From assembly GCA_002299005.1 (NCBI GenBank), contig DBMZ01000045.1, positions 1 to 6,328 of the forward strand: 6,328 bases of DNA, given 5' to 3'. A model generated the notes under the pieces. It worked only from the letters and a program-made list of their open reading frames with translations. It was not told the DNA's origin and did no database searches. The translations under genes were made by a program, and so were the position numbers. Source of the stretch: Alphaproteobacteria bacterium UBA685. Lineage in GTDB: Bacteria > Pseudomonadota > Alphaproteobacteria > Puniceispirillales > Puniceispirillaceae. Of the stretch, positions 1 to 5,470 are shown piece by piece (positions within the stretch are counted from its first letter, which is position 1; every line of letters starts with the position of its first letter).

Positions 1-299
1 GCGCTTTGCTCTTCTGAAAAATACGTGGCCACCTCGGCATCTGATAGGGCCTCTTGCACCAGCCTATCGGCGATAACATCCAGCTGTTTTTGATCATCGC
101 CATCTTCATTTATGCCGCCAGCCAATGCGCCAAGATTATCATCTGACAGACCGTTGAAAGCCGCAAGGCGGGCGATTTTTATCGCCGCCTCAGACAGACC
201 AAGAATAGCGGCCGTAACAGCAGAAGCGCCAATATTATCTGGCAGAGCATCATCTGTTAAATAAGTCTCAAGGGTGGTGTGAAGCGATGGGGATGTCAT
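1..299 (-). CDS. fbp: Class I fructose-1,6-bisphosphatase, N-terminal part (runs off left edge)
   Basis: Hydrolyses fructose 1,6-bisphosphate to fructose 6-phosphate in the cytosol, the committed step of gluconeogenesis and a step of the Calvin cycle where that exists. Reading leftwards from ATG at 299 gives 99 open codons with no stop before the window edge. Residues 62-79 (GGINEDGDDQKQLDVIAD) and the later TYFSEEQ match the N-terminal block of class I enzymes such as E. coli Fbp (QKLDLFAN, ASEEED) and Rhodobacter FbpA/CbbF (GGDGQKALDVIAD, YYASEEQ). The SEE acidic pair belongs to the metal site. The catalytic DPLDGSSN block would lie just beyond the edge. The gene sits after the BI-1 terminator, so it needs its own promoter in 300-355. 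No Shine-Dalgarno sequence is evident before the ATG. Family assignment is from remembered sequence similarity and is fairly secure; a Calvin-cycle versus gluconeogenic role cannot be told. Confidence 0.85.
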   Translation of the reverse strand, partial: MTSPSLHTTLETYLTDDALPDNIGASAVTAAILGLSEAAIKIARLAAFNGLSDDNLGALAGGINEDGDDQKQLDVIADRLVQEALSDAEVATYFSEEQS

Positions 300-312
300 C
301 GGCAGTCTCGCT

Positions 313-343
313 TATATAGGTATGTTTTGGGGGAATTAGTCAG
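313..343 (-). promoter_or_regulatory. Possible sigma-70-like promoter for fbp
   Basis: On the minus strand CTGACT (343-338) is followed after 19 nt by TATATA (318-313), with TATAAG overlapping it. It lies in the only space between the BI-1 terminator and the fbp start. Initiation near 306 would leave a leader of only about 7 nt. The spacer is longer than ideal, so this is tentative. Confidence 0.3.
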
Positions 344-356
344 ATTAAGTGAATAA

Positions 357-388
357 AAAAACTCGGTAAGAAATCTTACCGAGTTTTT
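357..388 (-). terminator. Rho-independent terminator of the BI-1 gene
   Basis: A perfect inverted repeat, ACTCGGTAAG (361-370) and CTTACCGAGT (375-384), encloses the tetraloop AAAT. It extends through four further A-T pairs to 357 and 388, a 14-bp stem. On the minus strand the stem runs into a T tract (360-355). It lies 67 nt past the stop codon of the BI-1 gene and before fbp. The plus strand also ends in Ts, so it could work in both directions, but no plus-strand gene reads into it. Confidence 0.85.
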
Positions 389-454
389 GTAAGTCTTTTT
401 GAAAATGTGCCCGCCCGGCGAGGGGGGCTTTTTCAGTTTAGCCACAAAAGGCTC

Positions 455-1174
455 CTATTCGCGGTTACCAAGCAATCTTACAAGGAACAAGAACATATTG
501 ATGAAATCAAGATAGAGTGTCAACGCACCGAAGATTGATTTGCGCCCTGAAACAGCGGCGCTATCACCTGCGGCATACATCGACTTAATCTTTTGCGTAT
601 CATAGGCGGTTAGGCCGGCAAAGATAAGCACACCAACGACTGAGATCAAAAACTCAAGCTGGGCTGAGCCTAGGAAGATATTAACGATAGACGCCAAAAT
701 CAGACCAAAGACACCGATCACCAAGAATGACCCCATCGCAGATAGGCTGCGCTTGGTTGTATAGCCATAGATAGAGAGCCCAGCAAACGCACCGGCCGTA
801 ATAAAGAAGGCGCGCGCCACTGATGAGCCTGTATAGGTCAATAAGATAGTGGCCAAAGACACACCCATCAAAGCCGCATAAAGATAAAAGCGATTACGCG
901 CTTTTGCTGGCGAGATTTTATTAATCGTCGCGCTTAGCCAAAACACCATACCAAGTGGCGCAAACATAATCACAAAGGCCAATGGTGAGCCGAACAAAAG
1001 CTGGCCCGCACCTGGCACAGACAACACAGCCCATTTTGTGGCAAAAGCCGCAAAACCTGTGAAGGCAAGCGCGGTTGTCATATGATTGTAAACACCAAGC
1101 ATATAAGAGCGTAGACCAGCATCAAGAGATGCCGCATGCGCCTCGCTCGGATTCATAAAACGATTATCTTGCAT
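455..1174 (-). CDS. Bax inhibitor-1/YccA-family membrane protein
   Basis: A 239-residue integral membrane protein of the BI-1 (TMBIM, UPF0005) family. It has a short hydrophilic N-terminus (about 1-30) and roughly seven hydrophobic helices, near 33-53, 60-80, 96-116, 119-137, 149-169, 173-193 and 213-235. The family signature is clear: FAGLTAYDTQKIK (about 185-197) and LYLDFINMFLFLVRLLG (220-236). D192 and D223 correspond to the two aspartates that form the pH-sensing pair in Bacillus subtilis YetJ, a calcium leak protein. Bacterial members are commonly linked to membrane stress and protease FtsH (YccA), but the role here is not shown by sequence. The start is supported by GGGAG at 1188-1184, 9 nt before the ATG. 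The gene appears monocistronic: its own promoter lies upstream and a strong terminator downstream. The length is normal for the family. Confidence 0.93.
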   Translation of the reverse strand: MQDNRFMNPSEAHAASLDAGLRSYMLGVYNHMTTALAFTGFAAFATKWAVLSVPGAGQLLFGSPLAFVIMFAPLGMVFWLSATINKISPAKARNRFYLYAALMGVSLATILLTYTGSSVARAFFITAGAFAGLSIYGYTTKRSLSAMGSFLVIGVFGLILASIVNIFLGSAQLEFLISVVGVLIFAGLTAYDTQKIKSMYAAGDSAAVSGRKSIFGALTLYLDFINMFLFLVRLLGNRE

Positions 1175-1234
1175 TTCCCTTATCTCCCATTTTCCTGTTA
1201 CCAGGCATGTTAAGGATGTAAATTAACTGACTAT

Positions 1235-1263
1235 AATGTAGGCACGAATTATGTTTTTTTCAA
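1235..1263 (-). promoter_or_regulatory. Sigma-70-like promoter of the BI-1 gene
   Basis: On the minus strand TTGAAA (1263-1258, 5 of 6 to consensus) and TACATT (1240-1235, 4 of 6) are separated by exactly 17 nt. The implied start near 1228 gives a leader of about 54 nt carrying the GGGAG ribosome site. It lies between the rlmN stop and the BI-1 start. No terminator is visible between these two genes, so readthrough from rlmN is also possible. Confidence 0.5.
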
Positions 1264-1291
1264 GACATACATAACATGCTTAACCATTGGT

Positions 1292-2488
1292 CTAAAGATC
1301 CGAATTGGCAACAGCCTCCGCGCCCGCTTCTTGATTTGCCTCGGCAAGCGCTTTCATCTGTGATTTACGAAGCCGCACAGAATCACTTTTCAGCTGCCCA
1401 CAAGCCGCCAAAATATCTTCGCCGCGCGTTTTACGCACAGGGCTTGCATAGCCTGCTTTCATCACCACTTTGGCAAAGGCATCAATCGCCTCTTTAGACG
1501 AGCATTCATAATCGGTGCCGGGCCACGCATTAAAGGGGATCAAATTAATCTTCGACGGAATCCCCTTGATAAGCTTGACCAACGCTCTGGCATCTTCAAC
1601 AGAATCATTGACGCCTTTGATCATCACATATTCCCACGTGACACGCCGCGCATTTGACAAAACCGGATAGCGACGCACGCAATCAATCAGCTCTTTGAGG
1701 TTATATTTACGGTTAATCGGCACCAGCTCATTGCGCAAATCATCACGCACCGCATGAAGCGAAATCGCCAAATTCACGCCCAGCTCATCACCGCAACGCT
1801 CAATCTCAGGGACAATGCCAGAGGTTGATAGGGTGACACGGCGCTTTGATAGGCCAAGCCCCTCGCCCCACATAATCAGCGATAGCGCTTTCTTAACGCC
1901 TTCATAATTATAAAGAGGCTCCCCCATCCCCATCAAAACGATATTGGTCAAGCGGCGCTCATTCTTGCCCGCGGGCCAGTCACCAAGCTCATCCATCGCC
2001 AGCAATACTTGGCCGGTAATCTCAGCCGGTGTCAGATTGCGGACAAGGCGCTGTGTGCCTGTATGACAAAAAGAACAGGTCAGCGTACAGCCAATTTGGC
2101 TTGAGATACAAAGCGTGCCTCTATCATCTTCGGGGATATAGACCATCTCTGCTTCTTGGCCATCATCACAGCGGATAAGCCATTTAATCGTGCCATCTTT
2201 GGAGGTTTGACGGTTGGTGATCATCGGCCTGTCAGCATGGAAGACCGCCGAAAGCCGCGCTCTTGCATCCTTGCCTAGCTCTGTCATATCGCCAAAATCT
2301 GTTTGACCATGACGCCAGACACGGCGCCATAATTGACGCGCTCTAAACCGTGGCAGGCCAGCCTCAATCACGGCCGCCTCAACCTCTTCCATCGATAGGC
2401 CTAACAGGCTTGTGCGCGCATTATCAACGTCAAGGCCGGCGACATTTGCTTGCGCGCCTTTGGATGTGGCATCTGCCGTTATTTGCAT
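1292..2488 (-). CDS. rlmN: Dual-specificity RNA methyltransferase RlmN (23S rRNA A2503 / tRNA A37)
   Basis: A 398-residue radical SAM enzyme that methylates C2 of adenosine 2503 in 23S rRNA and adenosine 37 in certain tRNAs, in the cytosol. The CxxxCxxC cluster motif is C134-TLT-C138-SF-C141. C127 in [11 protein letters not shown] and C363 in ILAACGQL match the two catalytic cysteines of E. coli RlmN (C118 and C355). One accepts the methyl group and the other resolves the protein-RNA adduct. [10 protein letters not shown] (186-195) is the SAM-binding GEP motif. LIPFNAWPG (316-324) and VRKTRGEDI (351-359) are further family blocks. The N-terminal part (30-110) is the RNA-binding domain. Length is slightly above the E. 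coli protein, through a short N-terminal lead and an Ala/Glu-rich tail (380-398). The start codon lies inside the end of the upstream IalB-like gene (10-nt overlap), preceded by GGA 6-7 nt before the ATG, so translation is probably coupled. Confidence 0.97.
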   Translation of the reverse strand: MQITADATSKGAQANVAGLDVDNARTSLLGLSMEEVEAAVIEAGLPRFRARQLWRRVWRHGQTDFGDMTELGKDARARLSAVFHADRPMITNRQTSKDGTIKWLIRCDDGQEAEMVYIPEDDRGTLCISSQIGCTLTCSFCHTGTQRLVRNLTPAEITGQVLLAMDELGDWPAGKNERRLTNIVLMGMGEPLYNYEGVKKALSLIMWGEGLGLSKRRVTLSTSGIVPEIERCGDELGVNLAISLHAVRDDLRNELVPINRKYNLKELIDCVRRYPVLSNARRVTWEYVMIKGVNDSVEDARALVKLIKGIPSKINLIPFNAWPGTDYECSSKEAIDAFAKVVMKAGYASPVRKTRGEDILAACGQLKSDSVRLRKSQMKALAEANQEAGAEAVANSDL

Positions 2489-3072
2489 AATTTATCCAAC
2501 AGCGCTTTTGCTTTGGTAAAACCAGAGAGTGAATATTCATCAATGGTCTTGTTACCACGGCTAGAGATACCGGTTACCACCAGCTTATTGCCGCGCTTCA
2601 TCTGTGTGACCAGCTTGCTGTCATCAGCGCCATTAAATGAATAGCCGCGATTATCTTGGGTGAACAAAGTCGTCTCTTTGCCATCCACATTAAAGACCAC
2701 ATCGCTTTGCTTTTTATATTTATAGCCCGCTAGCACAGAGACCACATTGCGATCTGCTTTGCCGAAATGAGTGATAAAGACGCGTGTCTCGCCGCGATTA
2801 TTGCGGTCATAATTCCCGCGCAAATCTGTTGGCACAGACGACATATAACAGACACGGCTTGAACCGCTATCATCGCGGTAGACAGACCAATCTTTAAAGC
2901 TATCCATCTCAACCGCTTTGGCTGTCGCAGGCGCGCTAAATGACAGGCTCACAAAACCGATTGCCGCAACTAAAGACAGGCGCCTTACCATTGTCAAAAC
3001 GGCCTTCACAAGGGCCGCCATAAAGGTCTGAGAGCTGGTGTTAGAAGTTTGCGATCCAAATTTCAAAATCAT
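2479..3072 (-). CDS. Exported IalB-family (invasion-associated locus B) protein
   Basis: A secreted, probably periplasmic protein of the IalB family (Pfam PF06776), named after a Bartonella erythrocyte-invasion locus but widespread in free-living alphaproteobacteria, where its role is unclear. Numbering residues from the upstream GTG at 3102, the mature part starts near 64 and shows the family pattern: FKDWSVY (69-75), RVCYMSS (83-89), [10 protein letters not shown] (120-129), LFTQD (146-150), [13 protein letters not shown] (164-176), GFTKA (194-198). C85 and the penultimate-region C206 are the usual cysteine pair and may form a disulfide. A signal peptide, [20 protein letters not shown] with cleavage after ATA, is evident. 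The start is uncertain. ATG 3072 (used here) has GGGA 7 nt upstream but gives a long 51-residue leader. ATG 3021 and ATG 2991 give more normal signal peptides. GTG 3102 is also open. It is first in a unit with rlmN. The mature protein is unaffected by the start choice. Confidence 0.85.
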   Translation of the reverse strand: MILKFGSQTSNTSSQTFMAALVKAVLTMVRRLSLVAAIGFVSLSFSAPATAKAVEMDSFKDWSVYRDDSGSSRVCYMSSVPTDLRGNYDRNNRGETRVFITHFGKADRNVVSVLAGYKYKKQSDVVFNVDGKETTLFTQDNRGYSFNGADDSKLVTQMKRGNKLVVTGISSRGNKTIDEYSLSGFTKAKALLDKLCK

Positions 3073-3303
3073 TTTTTTATCCCAATTATTTGCGCGACAC
3101 ACGCCCCTGCATCACATAACCGCCACGGCCCGGCATTTGGGCAAAATCACATCAGAATCTGATAATGACCAAAGGGGCAACGGTTATAAATCTTCGCCTA
3201 GGACATCTTTTAGCAAATCACGCTCTTATTTGCAAAGAGATGATTCCCTATTTGCAGAGGCCAAGAATGGCTGTCCCCAATTGCCTATCTCTAACGCCCT
3301 TCC

Positions 3304-3334
3304 CCCACCTTCACGCTCTTGATCTAAAGGTGGG
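3304..3334. repeat. Inverted repeat with 8-bp perfect arms
   Basis: CCCACCTT (3304-3311) and AAGGTGGG (3327-3334) are exact reverse complements around a 15-nt loop. There is no T tract after either end, so it is not a standard intrinsic terminator. It could be an operator or a stem in a leader or small RNA. Confidence 0.5.
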
Positions 3335-3447
3335 ATCTCTCACAGCATCGAAACAGCGCGGGCGGTGTTTTTTCCATCAGGTAAAAAAGCCCGGCTAATT
3401 CACGAAAATCTAGGCCAGCGGATCTAGCTATTTGCCAAAAAAACTTA

Positions 3448-3456
3448 TGTTATAGA
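3448..3456 (+). promoter_or_regulatory. Possible extended -10 promoter element for the sigma/anti-sigma pair
   Basis: TG-T-TATAGA fits an extended -10 (TGnTATAAT) about 70 nt before the sigma factor start. The nearest -35-like hexamer, TTGCCA (3432-3437), is too close at 13 nt. I looked for the TGATCC-type -35 known for Rhodobacter RpoE autoregulation. I found only weak relatives, GGATCT at 3420 and TGATCT at 3320, without a matching -10 at a proper distance. Confidence 0.3.
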
Positions 3457-3468
3457 GTAGGGCGTCAA

Positions 3469-3506
3469 AATAAACGCTCGTAAATTAGTTAATAAACGTA
3501 TGTAAA
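3469..3506. repeat. Imperfect 16-bp direct repeat, 22-bp period, upstream of the sigma factor
   Basis: AATAAACGCTCGTAAA (3469-3484) and AATAAACGTATGTAAA (3491-3506) agree at 13 of 16 positions (AATAAACGnnnGTAAA). The period is 22 bp, about two helical turns, so both copies face the same side of the DNA. The second copy ends 21 nt before the ATG. This arrangement is typical of tandem binding sites for a regulator, but the region is AT-rich and chance cannot be excluded. Confidence 0.5.
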
Positions 3507-3527
3507 ACAACGGCTTGGACGCGCAGT

Positions 3528-4178
3528 ATGGAAAACCTTTCCGACATGCGGAAAAATTCCCTTGTTTCTGGGGGCTCATCAGCGTTTAATACGTATATGG
3601 GAACCGGTATTGTAAATGACAATATCAACAGCCGCGCTGAGTTAGACGAGCTGTTGGTAAGAGTAGGCCGCTATAAGGATAAATCGGCCTTTGCGTCTTT
3701 GTTTTCTTATTTTGCACCGCGAATAAAATCTTTTTTGCTACGCCTTGGCACTGATATGTCCACGGCAGAAGAACTAGCACAAGAGGCGATGATCATGGTG
3801 TGGCGTAGGGCAGAGACCTTTGATCCTGCGCAAGCAGGGGCAAGCACTTGGATATTTACAATCGCACGAAACAAACGGATCGACCGCCTTCGTAAAGATG
3901 GCAGGCCCCTTCCTGATATGCTTGATCCAGCCATGATGCCAGATCAGCCAGAAACAGGGTTAGAGGCCGTAAATCGTACGCAAGAAGAAGATAAATTGCG
4001 CGTTGCAATGAAAAAATTGCCTGAAGAGCAAGCCAAAATGATCTTTGCTGCGTATTACGAAGAGAAGTCACATAGAGAAATCTCTGAAGAGAGCGGTTTG
4101 CCGCTTGGCACAGTGAAGTCTCGGATAAGATTGGCCCTATCACGGTTGCGGGCCAATTTGGATGAACATGAAAGGTAG
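3528..4178 (+). CDS. rpoE: ECF sigma factor, RpoE/ChrR-linked (ECF11) type
   Basis: A 216-residue alternative sigma factor that directs RNA polymerase to a stress regulon. Region 2 spans about 52-123 and includes AFASLFSYFAPRIKSFL, EELAQEAMIMVW and STWIFTIARNKRIDRLRK. Region 4 spans about 158-208 with the helix-turn-helix HREISEESGLPLGTVKSRIRLALSRLR. It resembles Rhodobacter sphaeroides RpoE throughout (FAP, FDP, TWIFTIARN, RIDGLRKD, LPLGTIKSRIRLAL), and the following gene is a ChrR-like anti-sigma factor, as in that species. By analogy it would answer singlet oxygen; that is inference. Residues 1-36 are a Ser/Asn/Gly-rich extension not found in the Rhodobacter protein. No in-frame ATG lies between M24 and region 2, so most of the extension appears real. 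The ribosome site is weak (GGA, 8 nt before the ATG). Its TAG stop is 11 nt before the anti-sigma ATG. Confidence 0.92.
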   Translation: MENLSDMRKNSLVSGGSSAFNTYMGTGIVNDNINSRAELDELLVRVGRYKDKSAFASLFSYFAPRIKSFLLRLGTDMSTAEELAQEAMIMVWRRAETFDPAQAGASTWIFTIARNKRIDRLRKDGRPLPDMLDPAMMPDQPETGLEAVNRTQEEDKLRVAMKKLPEEQAKMIFAAYYEEKSHREISEESGLPLGTVKSRIRLALSRLRANLDEHER

Positions 4179-4189
4179 TGCTGGTTTCC

Positions 4190-4900
4190 ATGAACGAGCA
4201 AAACATAACAGAAAAGACCAAGAAAGATGAGGTCATCGGCGCGCTGTTGCTTGACTACGCAGCCGGCGCACTAGAAAGCCCACTTGAGATTTTGGTCGAA
4301 ACACATATTAGCCTTAACGCGGCCAGCGCAAAACAATTGCGCATGCTAATGCAACTTGGTGGCATCTTACTCGAAGAATGCGAGCCTGTGTCTCTATCAG
4401 AAGGCGCGCTTGATGCTGTGATGGCAGAAATTGCCCGCGGTGAGGTAGATGAGCAAACGGCCAAGCAAGATAATGTCGTGGCCTTTACGCCATCTCATGA
4501 GGCAAAAGACGTCACAGTGGCACATTTGCCGCGCCCATTGGCAGATTATATCCCCGATTTATCATGCGATAAGAGCTGGCGTAAAATCTCCAAAGGCCTC
4601 AGCCAATGCCGCATCCAATTTGACGGCACAGATGTCGAAGCCAATATTTACCGCATTGCCCCCGGCACATCTATCCCTGTTCACAGCCACGAAGGCACAG
4701 AGGTCACACTTGTGCTATCAGGCGGCTTTACAGATGAGACAGGTGCGTTCGGCCCCGGCGATATCGCTATCCAAGAGACAGGCGCAACACATAAGCCTGT
4801 GGCAGATGATGATGGTGAATGTATCGTCTTTGCGATTAATGAAGGCAATATCCGCCTTGCCAGCCCTATTGGCCGTGTCCTCAGCTATTTGGTGAATTAA
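4190..4900 (+). CDS. chrR: ChrR-like cupin anti-sigma factor lacking the N-terminal zinc ligands
   Basis: A cytosolic partner that should bind and restrain the sigma factor just upstream. Counting from the alternative GTG at 4178 (240 residues; the ATG used here is residue 5), the N-terminal anti-sigma domain covers about 17-90. It matches ChrR in LLLDYAAGALE, LVETHISL, GGILLEE and PVSLSEG. The C-terminal cupin covers about 118-235 with PLADY, VHSHEGTEVTLVLSGGFTDE and GDIAIQETGATHKPV. Cupin metal ligands are all present: H169, H171, E175 and H205 match ChrR H141, H143, E147 and H177. The anti-sigma zinc site is not: ChrR H6, C35 and C38 align with E18, N47 and S50, and only H31 is kept (H43). 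Four cysteines exist (68, 130, 144, 215), none at a zinc position. The GTG overlaps the sigma stop by one base but has AAAGG only 2 nt away. The ATG has it 14 nt away, so the start is uncertain. Confidence 0.9.
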   Translation: MNEQNITEKTKKDEVIGALLLDYAAGALESPLEILVETHISLNAASAKQLRMLMQLGGILLEECEPVSLSEGALDAVMAEIARGEVDEQTAKQDNVVAFTPSHEAKDVTVAHLPRPLADYIPDLSCDKSWRKISKGLSQCRIQFDGTDVEANIYRIAPGTSIPVHSHEGTEVTLVLSGGFTDETGAFGPGDIAIQETGATHKPVADDDGECIVFAINEGNIRLASPIGRVLSYLVN

Positions 4901-4926
4901 AAATAGCCTGAGACTACCGAGCTATT
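4899..4926 (-). terminator. Probable terminator of the tesA-DUF3429 operon
   Basis: On the minus strand AATAGC (4926-4921) pairs with GCTATT (4907-4902), with further weak inner pairs around a short loop. It is followed by a T tract (complement of AAAAA at 4899-4903). It begins 5 nt beyond the DUF3429 stop and overlaps the chrR stop codon, as fits a convergent gene end. The stem is AT-rich and modest in strength. Confidence 0.5.
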
Positions 4927-4942
4927 GGGACTATCCCAGTAG
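4922..4942 (+). terminator. Hairpin after chrR, possible transcript end
   Basis: CTATTGGGA (4922-4930) and TCCCAGTAG (4934-4942) form a 9-bp stem with one U-G pair in plus-strand RNA and a CTA triloop, 21 nt past the chrR stop. No T tract follows, so it may be an RNA 3'-end stabiliser or a factor-dependent stop rather than a classical terminator. It overlaps the last codons of the convergent DUF3429 gene and shares bases 4922-4926 with the minus-strand hairpin. Confidence 0.4.
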
Positions 4943-5470
4943 TGGCAGGAAGATCACTGATAAAGATAGGCACGCGATCGCCGTCAAAATTATGCGCAAA
5001 GACCGCATATATGACGGCCATTCGCCCTTTGACAGCACCCGCATATCATAGGCCAAGCAAATCAACAGACCGATGATAAGGCACAAAGCCGCCATCATGG
5101 CTGGCATCATCAGCGCCGCCCATCCAAGCAAAGCAGGCATCACAGACCAGACAAAGCGACCAGCGCGTGGCTGATTGCTGCTAAGCTGTGCGCCCCAATG
5201 AAGCGCGCCGACAAATGATAAAATTATCGCCCCATAGCCGATTAGCAAGGCCGCCGCTGGCGCGATTGGCGTGCGCAATTCCATCAGAGTGGCGGCGGCG
5301 AGGAATATAAAAGGCAACAAGCCGCCAAATCCCAATAGACGCGCGCTTATAATGGCTTGCTCTTCTGGCAGGATTTTATCAACCCGTGCGCCTTGCCCGC
5401 CATCTTCAGTTGGGCTGGCTTCTTTCATGACCCCATCAATGGCCGCTTCTGTGGTCATGTCCTTATCCAT
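4931..5470 (-). CDS. DUF3429 family inner-membrane protein
   Basis: A 179-residue membrane protein of unknown function belonging to DUF3429 (Pfam PF11911). A hydrophilic, acidic N-terminal tail (1-38) precedes about five hydrophobic segments, near 43-62, 70-92, 107-124, 126-144 and 158-178. The family hallmark is YGAIILSFVGALHWG (79-93). VWSVMPALLGWAALM (107-121), the AYDMR loop (140-144) and WPSYMRSLRIILT (151-163) are the other recognisable blocks. The N-terminal tail is longer than I would expect for the family and is probably disordered. Its ATG overlaps the tesA stop by one base (TAATG), with AAGGAA 8 nt upstream inside tesA, so the start and translational coupling are well supported. 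No reaction can be assigned. The conserved His-Trp-Gly in a membrane segment suggests more than a structural role, but this is a guess. Confidence 0.85.
   Translation of the reverse strand: MDKDMTTEAAIDGVMKEASPTEDGGQGARVDKILPEEQAIISARLLGFGGLLPFIFLAAATLMELRTPIAPAAALLIGYGAIILSFVGALHWGAQLSSNQPRAGRFVWSVMPALLGWAALMMPAMMAALCLIIGLLICLAYDMRVLSKGEWPSYMRSLRIILTAIACLSLSVIFLPLLG

Larger units (their letters stand above)
3073..3527. other. Divergent non-coding region between the IalB-like gene and the sigma factor
   Basis: About 455 bases with no convincing gene. It must hold the promoters of both divergent units. Visible structure includes a 13-nt palindrome ATCAGA-A-TCTGAT (3151-3163) and three ATTTGC-type elements at 3213-3255 (one inverted). 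A perfect 8-bp stem CCCACCTT/AAGGTGGG with a 15-nt loop lies at 3304-3334. An imperfect stem GGGC..TTTTTT/AAAAAA-GCCC lies at 3360-3392. A direct repeat in the last 60 bases is described separately. Open frames on the plus strand here have no ribosome site and unconvincing composition. I see no tRNA. An unrecognised small RNA is possible but not demonstrable. Confidence 0.6.

Noticed and set aside
405..436. A second GC-rich hairpin-like stretch after the BI-1 gene (GCCCGCCC against AGGGGGGC, with Ts on one side)
   Set aside because: Pairing has mismatches in the middle of the stem, and the T tract is on the strand opposite to BI-1 transcription. The 357-388 hairpin is far better.
1276..1497. 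Plus-strand open frame of 73 codons near the BI-1 promoter
   Set aside because: Nearly all of it is antisense to the conserved C-terminal part of rlmN. The TATAAT at 1232-1237 on this strand lacks a usable -35.
3038..3322. Plus-strand open frame of 94 codons
   Set aside because: It overlaps the antisense strand of the IalB-like gene, has no ribosome site and has no family resemblance.
3165..3398. Plus-strand open frame of 77 codons in the divergent region
   Set aside because: No ribosome site, no recognisable domain, irregular composition, and it runs through both hairpins. It is best explained as chance openness.
4449..4895. Plus-strand open frame of 148 codons inside chrR in another frame
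   Set aside because: It lies wholly within the conserved cupin coding sequence. The cupin frame has clear family motifs and this frame has none.
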